A stretch of DNA of 64,000 nucleotides from Archangium lansingense (GCF_026626635.1 NZ_JAPNKA010000001.1:1302001-1366000); one strand, 5' to 3'. Counted from the stretch's first letter, positions 16,988 through 26,799 are shown. Notes: generated from the sequence alone by a model not told the origin. Numbers and translations: made by a program.

Positions 16988-18115
16988 ATGCCAGCGGCTG
17001 CGGGCCAGAAGCGCGACTACTACGAGGTACTGGGGGTCCAGAAGAGCGTCTCGGGGCAGGAGCTCAAGAGCGCGTTCCGCAAGGTGGCCCTGCAGTACCA
17101 CCCGGACCGGAACCCCGGGAACACGGATGCCGAGGAGAAGTTCAAGGAGGCCTCGGAAGCCTATGAGGTGCTGAGCGATCCCGAGCGCCGGGCCCGGTAC
17201 GACCGGTTCGGCCACGCGGGCGTGGGTGGCGCCGCCGGGGGAGACCCATTCAGCGGGTTCCAGGGCGTCAACATCAACGACATCTTCGGGGAGATTTTCG
17301 GAGACATCTTCGGTGGGCGGGGTGGCCGAGGCCGGGTGAGCAACCGCGGCGCGGACCTGCGCTTCAACCTGGAGATTTCCTTCGAGGAGGCGGCGTTCGG
17401 CTGCCGGCCGAAGGTGCCGATTCCGCGCCCGAAGAAGTGCGACCTGTGCAGCGGCTCGGGGAGCAAGAGCGGCTCGGCGCCCAAGGCGTGCGGCACGTGC
17501 GGTGGCACGGGCGAGCTGCGCTTCACCCAGGGCTTCTTCGCGGTGAGCCGGCCGTGCACGGACTGCGGCGGGACGGGCGCGGTGGTGCCGGACCCGTGCA
17601 ACAAGTGCCGGGGCTCGGGCAAGGTGCCCTCCGAGGAGGTCATCGAGGTCAACATCCCCGCCGGCGTGGACAACGGCACACGGGTGCGGCTGGGCGGCCT
17701 GGGCGAGCCGGGAGACCGGGGCGGGCCTCCGGGTGACCTGTACGTGACGGTGATTGTGCGCGAGCACTCGCTCTTCCAGCGCGAGGACTACGACGTCTTC
17801 TGCGAGGTGCCCATCTCGTTCACCCAGGCGGCGCTGGGCGCGAAGATCGACGTGCCCACGCTGGACGGGAAGGTGAAGATGACCATCCCCGAGGGCACGC
17901 AGTCGGGCAAGGTGTTCCGGCTCAAGGGCAAGGGTGTTCCGCACCTGCACAGCGGGCAGCGGGGAGATCAGCACGTGCGCGTGGTGGTGGAGACGCCCAC
18001 GGGGCTGACGCAGAAGCAGCGCGAGCTGCTCGAGAGGTTCGCCGACGCCAGCGGGGAAGAGGTGCACCCGCAGTCGAAGAACTTCTTCGAGAAGGTGCGC
18101 GAGCTGTTCGGCTGA
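16988..18115 (+). CDS. dnaJ: Chaperone DnaJ (type I Hsp40)
   Basis: A 375-residue protein of normal DnaJ length. Domains in order: the J domain with the HPD motif ([10 protein letters not shown], about 35-45); a Gly/Phe-rich stretch (about 75-115); a zinc-finger region with four CXXCXGXG motifs ([32 protein letters not shown]); and the C-terminal substrate-binding domains. It stimulates DnaK ATPase and delivers unfolded proteins in the cytoplasm. The ATG at 16988 is chosen; a TTG at 16979 is also in frame. No dnaK or grpE is adjacent, so it may be a second DnaJ of the genome. Confidence 0.95.
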   Translation: MPAAAGQKRDYYEVLGVQKSVSGQELKSAFRKVALQYHPDRNPGNTDAEEKFKEASEAYEVLSDPERRARYDRFGHAGVGGAAGGDPFSGFQGVNINDIFGEIFGDIFGGRGGRGRVSNRGADLRFNLEISFEEAAFGCRPKVPIPRPKKCDLCSGSGSKSGSAPKACGTCGGTGELRFTQGFFAVSRPCTDCGGTGAVVPDPCNKCRGSGKVPSEEVIEVNIPAGVDNGTRVRLGGLGEPGDRGGPPGDLYVTVIVREHSLFQREDYDVFCEVPISFTQAALGAKIDVPTLDGKVKMTIPEGTQSGKVFRLKGKGVPHLHSGQRGDQHVRVVVETPTGLTQKQRELLERFADASGEEVHPQSKNFFEKVRELFG

Positions 18116-18435
18116 TACCTGGCCGTGTTGGATTCCGAGGGCCTCGTTCCACACGGTGGAGCGGGGCCCTTCGTGTTTGAATTTTCTGATCCGGCGCAAC
18201 ACAGCGCACCGGAGTGGAGGCACATGTGCCGTCACCTGCCCCGGTGCCGCAGAGGGCCCCACCGGCCCTGAAGTCTGAGAGCGTTGACCACCTGTGAACG
18301 CCTCGGGGGCGCAGTGCGTCATCCGAGTGCTGCCAGGTGGACGTTCACCACGTCCTGGAGCGATGGGCACTCACAAACCCGCCCTCTCGTGAGCATACCG
18401 AGCACGCAACCAAGGGAGATGGGGGAGGTGCCGGC
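18116..18435. other. Intergenic region between dnaJ and the kinase gene
   Basis: A 320-base gap. It begins with a terminator-like hairpin (18136-18173) and contains a short inverted repeat (GTGAACG near 18294 and CGTTCAC near 18343). A GGGGGAGG ribosome site precedes the kinase ATG. A promoter must lie here but no clear hexamers are seen. Confidence 0.5.
18136..18173 (+). terminator. Rho-independent terminator after dnaJ
   Basis: A long imperfect stem (CGAGGGCCTCGTTCCAC against GTGGAGCGGGGCCCTTCG) with a 3-base loop is followed by a T-rich run (18174-18186). It starts about 20 bp after the dnaJ stop. Confidence 0.7.
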
Positions 18436-21400
18436 ATGGCCACATACCGACTCATCCGCAAGCTGGCAGCAGGCGGCATGGCGGAGGTGTTCCTGGCCAA
18501 GGTGGTCGGGGCCGAGGGCTTCGAGAAGCCGGTCGCGGTGAAGCGAATCCTTCCGTCGCTCGCGCAGGATCGGGAGTTCGTGGAGCTGTTCCTGCGTGAG
18601 GCGAAGCTGACGGTGTGCCTGCAGCACGCCAACGTGGTGCAGGTGTTCGACCTGGGCTCCATCAACGGCCAGTACTACATGGTGATGGAGTTCGTGGACG
18701 GGGAGAACCTGCGCGCCGTGCAGCGGGGCGCCGCGGGCAACCAGGTGCCCCTGGGCCTGCGCGAGGTGTGCTTCATCGTCCAGCAAGTGACGGAGGGCCT
18801 GGCGTACGCGCATGGGCGCTCGGACGCGGTGGGCCGGCCGCTCAACATCATCCACCGCGACGTCAACCCGTCCAACGTGATGGTGGCCAGCAGCGGCGAG
18901 GTGAAGCTGGCGGACTTCGGCATCGCCAAGGCGGCCAACGCGCAGAACGGCACCCAGGCGGGCGTGGTGAAGGGCAAGGCGGGCTACCTCGCGCCAGAGC
19001 AGGTGAAGGGCGCCGAGGTGGATCAACGCGCGGACCTCTTCCTCATCGGCCTGATGCTGTACGAGCTGCTCGCCGGCAAGCAGCTCTTCAGCGGGCCGGA
19101 CTACTTCCTCACGCTGCGCAACATCGCCCAGTTCGACGTGAAGAGCCTGGCGCCGCTGCCGGGCGTGCCCCCCGCGCTCTGGAGCATCGTCACCCGGGCG
19201 CTGGCACCGGAGCCGTCGGCGCGCTTCCAGCGGGCGCGGGACATCTCGGACGCGCTGCAGAACTTCCTCTTCGACCACCGGCTGCGCGTGGGCCCGCAGG
19301 ACGTGGCTGCGCTCTTCTCTCGCTGCTTCCCGGACCGCCGCTCTCCGCTGGATGGTGCCACCGAGGTGCGTGGTGAGGAGATTCGCCTCGGCTCGGACGC
19401 GGGCCAGCAGCGCCCGCCGCCGCTCACCACGGTGCGCTCGCGCCCGCCCTTCCCGGGAGGGCCTCGTCCGGGCACGCCATCGATTCCCATGATGAGGCCG
19501 GTGACGGACCCGGGCCGGTCGACGCCACCGCCACCGCCTCCCGAGGCGCGCGCGGGTACCTCCGTCACGATGCAGGTGCCTCCGCAGCCTGGCCTCCGGA
19601 ACACCTCTGCCACCATGCCGCTGCCTCCCGCGACCGGTGCACGCACGGGGACGCAGCCAGGTTTGGGCACCGCCCTCAACCTGCCGACGCAGACGCGCGT
19701 GATGCGCCCGGCGCGCCGCAAGCTGGGGGAGATGCTGGTGGCCTCCGGCAGGCTGTCAGAGACGCAGCTCAAGGGCGCGCTGGAGCGGCAGAAGCGCACC
19801 GGCGGACGCATCGGCGAGCTGCTCGTCGCCGAAGGCATCGTCACCGAAGAGGACGTGGTCCGCGCCCTCAGCGAGCAGGGCGGCATCTCCTTCGTCTCGG
19901 ACAAGGTGCTGCGCACCATGCCAGTGCCCAAGGCGCTGCTGGCGCTGCTGCCGGTGGAGAAGGCCGAGCGGCTCGAGGCAGTGCCCGTGGCCCAGCAGTC
20001 CAAGGAGCTGGTGTGTGCCATGCGCGAGCCGCGCGACCTGGCCCGCCTGGACGAGCTGAAGTTCATCACCGGCTGCTCCGTGCGAGGCATCTACGCCACC
20101 GAGGGCGCCATCCGCCGCGCCATCGGCCGCTTCTACCGGGGGGATGACCCGGACCAGATGGATGACTGGTCCAACATCATGCCGCTGGCGGGCTCGGAGT
20201 CCGAGGCGGGTGTCACGCCCTACGCCGACAAGCACACCCGCACGCGCGAGCGTCTGCTGGACGAGTCCGCCTTCGAGGAGATTTCGGCCGCTCCCTCTCC
20301 ACCGCCCGCGCCGCCGCCGCCGGTGGCCGAGCCCCCGCCTGCGCCTGTCCTCGCACCGCCGGTGCTGCGTGCGACGCCCGCGCCCGCCTCGCTGGCGCGC
20401 ACCATGCTGGTGGTGTCGGACGACGTGGAACTGCGCGAGGCGGCGGTGCGGCTGTTCACGCGTCAGGGCGTGGCGGCCTCGGGTAGCAGTGCCGCGGACG
20501 TGGAGAAGGCCGTGGCGCTCGGCGGCACCGAGGTGGCGCTGGTGGCCGCGGACACGGTGCAGGACGCGCCCGCGGTGGTGGCGCGGCTGATGACGGTGGC
20601 GCCCTCCATGGAGGTCCGCGTGCTGCCCTCGCTGGCCGAGGCGCTCGGGGGCGAGGCCGGTCCGTTGAGTCGTGCGGCGCGGTTGCATGCGCGCGTGGTG
20701 GACGCGGCGCTCGCGGCGCTCGGTGGAGTAGGGGTGCAGGGCGCGGCGTTGGCCAAGCTGGCCCGGCGTGTGGCCCGGCGGCTCGGCGCGGGTCGCGCGG
20801 AGGCCGAGCGTGCCTCCGCTGTGGCCTATGCACTGGCGCTCGCGGCCTTCCAGGAGTCGGGCTCGGGCGAGCGCTTCACCAGGCCTTCGTGCGAGTCGAT
20901 GCGCGCCATCCTCGGCCGGGACGCGGGCGAGTTGGTGGGGCTCATCGGGGCATGCACCCGGGACGCGCCGCCACTGACGGAGAAGGCCGACAAGGCCACG
21001 CAGGCCCTGGCCGCGGCGGTGTCGCTGCTGGAGGTCGCGGGCACGGCCATGCTGGAGGCCTCGGCCGCCTCGCAGTCGCTCGTCAAGCTGCGCGCCGAGA
21101 GCCGGTTGCCCGCGGCGGCCCTGGAGGCGCTCTCCGCGGAGGTGATGGAGTTGGTGCTCGGTGACAGCGCCTCGCACACGGTGGTGCTTGCTGAGCCCAA
21201 CGTGGGACGGGCCTCGGCGCTCCAGGCTCGCTTCCTCGCGGACGGGGTGCGGGTGGTGCTCGCGGATTCGGCGGCCCGGGCCCGGGTGCTGCTGTCGCAG
21301 GGCAGTCAGGCGCTCGTGGTTGCCTCGCGACTCCCGGACGGGGACGGTGCCGAGCTCACGCGTGCGCTGCGCTCCACGGCGGAGACGGCCTCGCTGCCCA

Positions 21401-21606
21401 TCTTCGTGCTGGCGCCTCCGGAGGATCCGGGACTCGTGGAGGCCGGGTTGGATGCCGGTGCGGACGATGTCCTCACATACCCGGTCAACCCAGAGGTGCT
21501 GGTGGCCAAGCTGCGGCGTGCCCTGCAGCCTCGCAGGGCTTCCGTGACTCCGACGCCGGCTCCTTCCGTGACGGCGGCGATGGTCACGGCCTCTGCTTCC
21601 GCGTGA
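18436..21606 (+). CDS. Ser/Thr protein kinase with MshEN-type and receiver-like domains
   Basis: The 1056-residue protein starts with a Hanks-type kinase (about 5-275): VAVKRI lysine, HRDVNPSN (Asp142), DFG and APE are all present, so it should be active. A Pro-rich linker (about 300-425) leads to an MshEN/GspE-N domain. That domain carries two 24-residue motifs starting KLGEMLVASG (residue 429) and RIGELLVAEG (458), the pattern that binds c-di-GMP in MshE. A second Pro-rich linker (about 620-650) is followed by two receiver-like folds (about 655-740 and 914-1030). Both lack the phospho-acceptor Asp (ALVVASRLPDGDG in the second). No membrane helix is seen. It stands alone behind a terminator. 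The c-di-GMP link is an inference. Confidence 0.87.
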   Translation: MATYRLIRKLAAGGMAEVFLAKVVGAEGFEKPVAVKRILPSLAQDREFVELFLREAKLTVCLQHANVVQVFDLGSINGQYYMVMEFVDGENLRAVQRGAAGNQVPLGLREVCFIVQQVTEGLAYAHGRSDAVGRPLNIIHRDVNPSNVMVASSGEVKLADFGIAKAANAQNGTQAGVVKGKAGYLAPEQVKGAEVDQRADLFLIGLMLYELLAGKQLFSGPDYFLTLRNIAQFDVKSLAPLPGVPPALWSIVTRALAPEPSARFQRARDISDALQNFLFDHRLRVGPQDVAALFSRCFPDRRSPLDGATEVRGEEIRLGSDAGQQRPPPLTTVRSRPPFPGGPRPGTPSIPMMRPVTDPGRSTPPPPPPEARAGTSVTMQVPPQPGLRNTSATMPLPPATGARTGTQPGLGTALNLPTQTRVMRPARRKLGEMLVASGRLSETQLKGALERQKRTGGRIGELLVAEGIVTEEDVVRALSEQGGISFVSDKVLRTMPVPKALLALLPVEKAERLEAVPVAQQSKELVCAMREPRDLARLDELKFITGCSVRGIYATEGAIRRAIGRFYRGDDPDQMDDWSNIMPLAGSESEAGVTPYADKHTRTRERLLDESAFEEISAAPSPPPAPPPPVAEPPPAPVLAPPVLRATPAPASLARTMLVVSDDVELREAAVRLFTRQGVAASGSSAADVEKAVALGGTEVALVAADTVQDAPAVVARLMTVAPSMEVRVLPSLAEALGGEAGPLSRAARLHARVVDAALAALGGVGVQGAALAKLARRVARRLGAGRAEAERASAVAYALALAAFQESGSGERFTRPSCESMRAILGRDAGELVGLIGACTRDAPPLTEKADKATQALAAAVSLLEVAGTAMLEASAASQSLVKLRAESRLPAAALEALSAEVMELVLGDSASHTVVLAEPNVGRASALQARFLADGVRVVLADSAARARVLLSQGSQALVVASRLPDGDGAELTRALRSTAETASLPIFVLAPPEDPGLVEAGLDAGADDVLTYPVNPEVLVAKLRRALQPRRASVTPTPAPSVTAAMVTASASA

Positions 21607-21618
21607 GGGTTCCGCATG

Positions 21619-21706
21619 CCCCCTCTCCCTCTGGGAGAGGGCGGGGGGTGAGGGTAGTCATCAGCGTGTAGACCCTCACCTTGACCCTCTCCCAGAGGGA
21701 GAGGGG
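21619..21706. repeat. REPIN-like inverted pair of palindromic repeats
   Basis: Forward copy at 21619-21655 and reverse copy at 21672-21706, only 16 bases apart. It lies between the convergent kinase gene and the last gene of the biosynthetic operon, 8 bp from the latter's stop, and may terminate both. Confidence 0.88.
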
Positions 21707-21714
21707 ATATGAGT

Positions 21715-24339
21715 TCACGGGAGCGCCTCGACGAGGCGGAAGCGCACAGCGGGGCGCCTTCCGGGCAGTCTCTCTTCCAGGGACTCGGTGAGCACGCGCT
21801 CCATGCGCAGCGCGTCGTCGTGCACCAGCCGCTTCAGCTCCGCCAGGTGCGTCAGTCCCTCCAGCACCGCGTCCACGTCCACGCCGAAGTCGATGAGGCA
21901 CGCCACCTCGTCCACGCCGCTCGTCATGAGCCGGTCCACCATGGGCAGGCATGAGGTGACGGTGCCGATCAGCGCTCCCGTGCGGTAGTAGCGTTCGAAG
22001 GCATACGAGGCCAGGTAGTCCAGCCACTGGGGCTGGTTGATGTCCACCTGCAGCTCCAGACTCTTCACCAGTGTCTGCATGAGCGCCACGTGCGCGCGCA
22101 GGTAGCTGGTGAGCGGACCCCGCACTTTGTCGAGCACCTCGTCCGCGTCCCGTCCCACGAAGGCGTGCATCATCAACGAGGTGATGTGCTCCTCGCGCCG
22201 GTGCCCGGCTCGCGTCAGGGCCGCTCCGTAGAGGCCGAGCTTCTCCAGCGCCTCGTCCAGTGACTGGCCGATGACCGACGTCAGCACGTGGTAGCCCAGC
22301 GTCCCCGTCTTCTCGAAGAGGCCCGGGTCCGTGGAGCACGTCACCCAGAGAGGCAGCTTCGGCTGCACGGGGCGGGGGAAGACCCGCAGCTGCACCTCGT
22401 TGCCGGCGCCGTCCTTCGCGGGGATGGCCTCTCCCAGCCACAGTCGCTCCACCTGCTCGAGCCGCTCGAAGAGGATGTCGCGTTTGCGGGCGAAGTTCTC
22501 CGGCGCGAGGGCGAAATCGTTGGGCACCCAGCCGGACACCACCGAGAGCCCCGCGCGGCCCCGGGAGAGGTTGTCCACGATGGACCATTCCTCCACCACT
22601 CGGAAGGGACTCTGCAGCGGCAGCACCACGCTCCCGGCGCGCAGCTGGATGTTCTCGGTGACGGAGGACAGCGCGGCGGCGAGCACCGACGGGTTGGGAT
22701 AGAGGCCGCCATGTGGATGGAAGTGCCGCTCGGGCGTCCAGATGGCGCGGAAGCCGTGGCGGTCCGCGAACTTCCCCGCCTCCATCAGCAGGCGGTACTT
22801 GTCCGAGGCTCCGTCGTCCTCGTCCGCGAAGAAGAAGAGGCTGAAGTCCAGCTTGCGCGTCTGGCGGCTCACCGGGACGACGTGTGCCACCAGCTCCGAG
22901 CCCTCGGCCCGCACCGCCACCTCGCGAACGGCAGGGTGCTGCGCCAGCAAGGTCTGGAGCTCCGCCACCTCCACGCGCGCTCCCGCGGTGATGACGGGCT
23001 CTCTCTTCTCGGACTCCAACTCACGCAGGAGCGAGGACAGGTCCTGGTCCGGTTGCGTGGCCAGTGTCTCCAGCAGCGCGCCCAGCCGGCCCACGAGGTG
23101 GATGGCCTTCAGCGCCGAGAAGCGCCGCGGGTCGTGGTGGAGGCGCAACGTCAGCCGCTCGCCGGAGAGTGCCTCGACGGTGAGCGGGAAGGGCAGGGGC
23201 AGAACCCGTGGATGCAGCGAGCGCAGGCCGAGGCTCCGGCCGAGCTCCTCCAGCGTGTTCTCCTCGGGCGACTCCCAGGTGGTGACGGCGCTCTGGAAGA
23301 GGGGCGCGTCCTCCGGCAGCCCGAGCCAACTGCGCACCTGGGCCAGCGAGACGGACGGGTCACGTTGCCGCCCGGTGAGCTCCGCCTGCTGTCCGCGCAG
23401 CCAGCGCAGAGTATTGCCATCCGCGGGCACGGCGACGCGCCAGGGGCGCACATGGGCGAAGCGGCCGAGCATGGACTCCCCGCGTGGCAGCGAGGTGGGG
23501 CGGCCCGGCACGAGCACCCCAAAGAGTACGTCCCCGCCGGATGCGTAGGGGCGCAGCAGCAGCGCCCACGCCGACTGGACGAGCGTGGCCAGGCTCAGCT
23601 TGTTGCGGCGCAGGAACAGCTGCACGGCACCGCTGGCCGCGGGCGTGAGCACGAGCTGCTGCACCTGGTGCGTGGGCGTGCCCTCTGCCGCTCCCGCCGC
23701 CGGAGACTCGGGCAGCAGAGTGGGCTGGGCTTCGCGCAGCACGTGTCGGAAATGATTCTCCAACTCGCCCATGCCCTGCTGCTCGAGCCAGGCGAGATAC
23801 TCCCGGTAGGGCCGGGGCTTCTCTGGAGCCTCCGTCCCCACCGTCTTCTCCCGCATGGCCTGGAAGAGCCGGAGCAGCTCCTCCAGGCACAGGTGCGCGG
23901 ACCGTGCGTCCAGCACCAGCGGGTGGTAGCCGAACACGAGCGTGCCCGACTCCGGAGCGGTGCGCAGCAGCGTCAGGCGGGCGAGCGGCGCGGCGGTGAG
24001 GTTCATCCCCCGCCGCCGGTCCTCCTCCAGCCATGCGGCGAGCTGCTCCGCCCGCTCCGGTTCCGCGACATGGGGCAGCTCCACGCGCTCGAGGACGGCG
24101 GACACCTTCTCCCGCACCACCTGCATCGGCTCGGCGAGCCCCTGGGTGAAGAAGGCGGTGCGCAGCACGGTGTGCCGATGCACCAGCTCCTTCAGGGCCT
24201 GCTCCAGGGCGCCCTCGTCCAGCGGGCCCCGGAAGCTCCAGCACAAGTGCTCCAGCCGCGTCTCCAGGGCGGGCTGGCGCCAGGTGAGGAGCTCACGCTG
24301 GGGTGGGGAGAGTTTGTACGCGTCCTCGACGTTCTTCAT
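21715..24339 (-). CDS. Inactive condensation domain fused to luciferase-like monooxygenase (MupA/Atu3671 type)
   Basis: The 874-residue protein is the last gene of the biosynthetic operon. Residues 1-440 form a condensation domain whose HHxxxDG motif reads HPLVLDA (His139-Ala145): the catalytic second His is Pro, so it should not condense. Residues about 455-490 (RVEVAELQTLLAQHPAVREV...) match the C-terminal subdomain of an adenylation domain, with the rest of that domain missing. Residues about 495-850 are an FMN-dependent luciferase-like monooxygenase of the NRPS-associated type (FSLFFFADEDD, WTPERHFHPHGG, GRAGLSVVSGWVPNDF). It probably oxidises a carrier-bound intermediate. The N-terminus MKNVED..YxLSP matches that of the large NRPS and may dock on an upstream protein. 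The reaction and site are unknown. Confidence 0.85.
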   Translation of the reverse strand: MKNVEDAYKLSPPQRELLTWRQPALETRLEHLCWSFRGPLDEGALEQALKELVHRHTVLRTAFFTQGLAEPMQVVREKVSAVLERVELPHVAEPERAEQLAAWLEEDRRRGMNLTAAPLARLTLLRTAPESGTLVFGYHPLVLDARSAHLCLEELLRLFQAMREKTVGTEAPEKPRPYREYLAWLEQQGMGELENHFRHVLREAQPTLLPESPAAGAAEGTPTHQVQQLVLTPAASGAVQLFLRRNKLSLATLVQSAWALLLRPYASGGDVLFGVLVPGRPTSLPRGESMLGRFAHVRPWRVAVPADGNTLRWLRGQQAELTGRQRDPSVSLAQVRSWLGLPEDAPLFQSAVTTWESPEENTLEELGRSLGLRSLHPRVLPLPFPLTVEALSGERLTLRLHHDPRRFSALKAIHLVGRLGALLETLATQPDQDLSSLLRELESEKREPVITAGARVEVAELQTLLAQHPAVREVAVRAEGSELVAHVVPVSRQTRKLDFSLFFFADEDDGASDKYRLLMEAGKFADRHGFRAIWTPERHFHPHGGLYPNPSVLAAALSSVTENIQLRAGSVVLPLQSPFRVVEEWSIVDNLSRGRAGLSVVSGWVPNDFALAPENFARKRDILFERLEQVERLWLGEAIPAKDGAGNEVQLRVFPRPVQPKLPLWVTCSTDPGLFEKTGTLGYHVLTSVIGQSLDEALEKLGLYGAALTRAGHRREEHITSLMMHAFVGRDADEVLDKVRGPLTSYLRAHVALMQTLVKSLELQVDINQPQWLDYLASYAFERYYRTGALIGTVTSCLPMVDRLMTSGVDEVACLIDFGVDVDAVLEGLTHLAELKRLVHDDALRMERVLTESLEERLPGRRPAVRFRLVEALP

Positions 24340-24357
24340 GGAGTGTCTCGTGAGGGC

Positions 24358-26799
24358 TTACTCACCCGAGAGTCGCGTCGTCCCGAGCGCCGGGTCGTTG
24401 GCGATCTCCTTCTCCGCGAAGACGATGGGGCGCCACTGCTTCTGGGAGAAGCGCTGGAGCTGGTTGCGGTACAGGTTCGACTCCGGGTCGGCGCTCTGGC
24501 CGTAGGTGAGGAACGCCCGGGCGCGGGGACCGTTCTCGGTGTACTCCAGCGCCATCAGGAAGCTCGTCCCCGTGTTGACGACGTAGCCGTCGACGGACAG
24601 CCGGGTCTCATTGTCGAGCGACGCGCCCCGCGGAGTGCTCGGCTCCAGCGAGGAGTTGATGCTGTTGTCGTAGGTGCAGATGTTGGTCACCCCGTCCACG
24701 TCGATGCCACCGTGCACCGGGATGCGCTCGGTGCCACGCAGGGCGTACTGGGCCTGGCCCAGCGGGGTGGACACATCGAGGCCCGCCTCCTTCAGCTTCA
24801 GCACGGCCGCGGCCAGCTTGTCGGCCAGCGGATCCGTCCCCGACTCAGGGGCCGGCTTCAGGGTGCTGGGCGTGGTGAGCGGCTGTGCCGGCGAGAAGGG
24901 CGTGGCGAGCAGCGTGCCCGCGTTGTAGAGGGCCCCGGAGCCGTACGCGCTCAGGAGCTGGCGCCACAGGATGGCGCCGACGCTGTCCGTGTCGTAGCGC
25001 CCATTCCAGGCCGCCAGCACGTTGCACGCCGGCTTCACATCCACCGTCTGCCCGCTGGCAGTACCCGTGGTGAGAGACGCGCAGCGCGTCACCACGTCCG
25101 CGAGCAGCATCTCGGCGGTGGAGCTGCGGTTGGAGAGGATGGCGTCCTGCAGCTCATTCAAGGTGAAGCGGCTGTCCGCGCCCGAGGCCGTGCCCGCGCC
25201 CGTCTCGGAGAGAATCTTCGCGTTCATGCGCGTGCGCAGCGAGCGGGGCGTACCCTCCTGGCCCTGGAGCGGCGAGAAGCCCGTCAGCGGCTCCGCCGGG
25301 TTGGCCAGCCAGTGGCTGTCGTTGGCGTTGAAGACGAAGTCCCGCCGCAGCAGCTTCGGGGCGCGGGTGAAGGGAATCAGGCCCGGGCTGCGCGAGCCCG
25401 TCTCCACCACCCACTCGTCACGCGAGGTGCTGCCGTCCAGCAGCACGATGCTCGAGCGCAGCAGCTGCGCCTGCGGCGAGTCCGGGTTGGCCAGCGCCTG
25501 ACCCCAGGCCTGGAGCGTCTCCTGGCTCAGGTTGGGCGTGGCCGCCGCATCCGCGTACCAGGCATTGCCCTGCTTGTCCGTGGCCATCGTGTGCACCCAG
25601 GGGATGCCGCCCACGTTGGCGAAGACCTGCTGGAACTCCTCCATGCTGTTGGCCTGGCTCATCCCCAGGAACTGGGCGATGAGGGACTCGTTGTCGATGT
25701 TGGCGTCGCGGTAGGTGATGGTGAACTGCGTGTTCCAGCCGATGCCCGGCAGCGCGAGGATGGGGCCGTAGTGGCTGCTGTAGTAGGTGCGCGACACGTC
25801 GGCGAGCGTGCCGTCCGCCTGCAGCACCTGCACGGTGATGGGCAGCGCCGTCATGTCCCGCACCTGACCGTCATAGACATAGGAGGTGGGCTTGCCGGGC
25901 ACGAGCGGCAGCATGTACGCGGTGAAGCGCGAGCTGGCGGACACGGTGTGCGTCCACGCCACGTTCTCGTTGAAGCCGATCAACACGCCGGGCACGCCGA
26001 GGATGCCCACGCCGTACACGTTGAGCTTGCCGGGCACGGTGAGGTGGCTCTCCCACAGCCGGAACTCACCCTCCCAGGGGAAGTGCGGGTTGGACACCAG
26101 CATGCCGCGCCCAAGGTTGGTGCGGTTGGCACCCAGGGCCCAGCCGTTGCTGCCCATGGTCGTGGTGTTTACCTCGCGCACCAGCGGCAGGCTCTTGGGC
26201 TGGATGCTCGGGGGAGCGCCGGGAGGCTGCGCCGCGGCAATGGCGCCGATCAGGCGATCTCCGCTGAGCAGCAACCCCAGCGAGCGGTGGTAGGCCGCCA
26301 GGTCCACCTCGGTGATGGGCTTGACCCACTCCTCTCCCGCGCAGGGCAGCCGCTGGGCGAGCGGCAGCGAGAGGAAGTGGTTGAAGCCGGCCACATAGCC
26401 GGAGATGAGCTCGCGCACGTCCTCTTTCTCGCGCGGCCAGGACTCCTGCGCGCGCCGGGTCAGCTCCAGCGCCCGGTACGCGAAGTCCGTGGCCACGTTG
26501 ACGCCGTTGGGGCCCGCGCCCAGGTAGCGGGCGCGCTCGCCGCGCACCTTGATGATCTGATCCAACAGGGTGCAGGCGTTGTCCTGAGCGAAGGCATAGC
26601 CCTGGCCGTAGCCCGCCGAGCCGAGGTCGTCGGCGGTGATGTGGGGCACGCCGAAGGCGGTGCGGCGCACGGTGGCCTCGTAGCGGGCCCCGTTGGTGGA
26701 GGGGTCGTCCGTCTCACCGCAACCGGTGGCGGAGAGCGCGAGGGCCAGGAGGGTGGTGCCCAGGAAGCGGCGGGAGTGTAGGGATTCGAGTGGGGTCAT
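24358..26799 (-). CDS. Penicillin acylase-family lipoprotein (PvdQ-like amidase)
   Basis: An 813-residue Ntn-hydrolase precursor. The leader has SRRFLG followed by a hydrophobic stretch and a lipobox ending at Cys27, so it may be exported by Tat and lipidated. The likely autocleavage site and nucleophile is Gly216-Ser217 in MGSNGWALGANRT. The conserved SNPHFPWEG and FNENVAWTHT segments of the family follow, so the alpha/beta chain layout is intact. Relatives remove acyl chains from penicillin, homoserine lactones or acylated peptides such as pyoverdine precursor. In this operon, beside a fatty acyl-AMP ligase and a MATE pump, removal of the fatty acyl group from the exported product is the most natural role; self-resistance or quorum quenching are alternatives. 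Confidence 0.87.
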   Translation of the reverse strand: MTPLESLHSRRFLGTTLLALALSATGCGETDDPSTNGARYEATVRRTAFGVPHITADDLGSAGYGQGYAFAQDNACTLLDQIIKVRGERARYLGAGPNGVNVATDFAYRALELTRRAQESWPREKEDVRELISGYVAGFNHFLSLPLAQRLPCAGEEWVKPITEVDLAAYHRSLGLLLSGDRLIGAIAAAQPPGAPPSIQPKSLPLVREVNTTTMGSNGWALGANRTNLGRGMLVSNPHFPWEGEFRLWESHLTVPGKLNVYGVGILGVPGVLIGFNENVAWTHTVSASSRFTAYMLPLVPGKPTSYVYDGQVRDMTALPITVQVLQADGTLADVSRTYYSSHYGPILALPGIGWNTQFTITYRDANIDNESLIAQFLGMSQANSMEEFQQVFANVGGIPWVHTMATDKQGNAWYADAAATPNLSQETLQAWGQALANPDSPQAQLLRSSIVLLDGSTSRDEWVVETGSRSPGLIPFTRAPKLLRRDFVFNANDSHWLANPAEPLTGFSPLQGQEGTPRSLRTRMNAKILSETGAGTASGADSRFTLNELQDAILSNRSSTAEMLLADVVTRCASLTTGTASGQTVDVKPACNVLAAWNGRYDTDSVGAILWRQLLSAYGSGALYNAGTLLATPFSPAQPLTTPSTLKPAPESGTDPLADKLAAAVLKLKEAGLDVSTPLGQAQYALRGTERIPVHGGIDVDGVTNICTYDNSINSSLEPSTPRGASLDNETRLSVDGYVVNTGTSFLMALEYTENGPRARAFLTYGQSADPESNLYRNQLQRFSQKQWRPIVFAEKEIANDPALGTTRLSGE

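Noticed and set aside
20288..20400. Pro/Ala-rich tract in the kinase as a separate small gene
   Set aside because: It is an in-frame disordered linker between two recognised domains of the same protein.
22288..26781. 1497-codon plus-strand open frame across the acylase and LLM genes
   Set aside because: It is the antisense shadow of two well-supported minus-strand genes. The translation is low-complexity Arg/Ala/Gly/His with no motifs.
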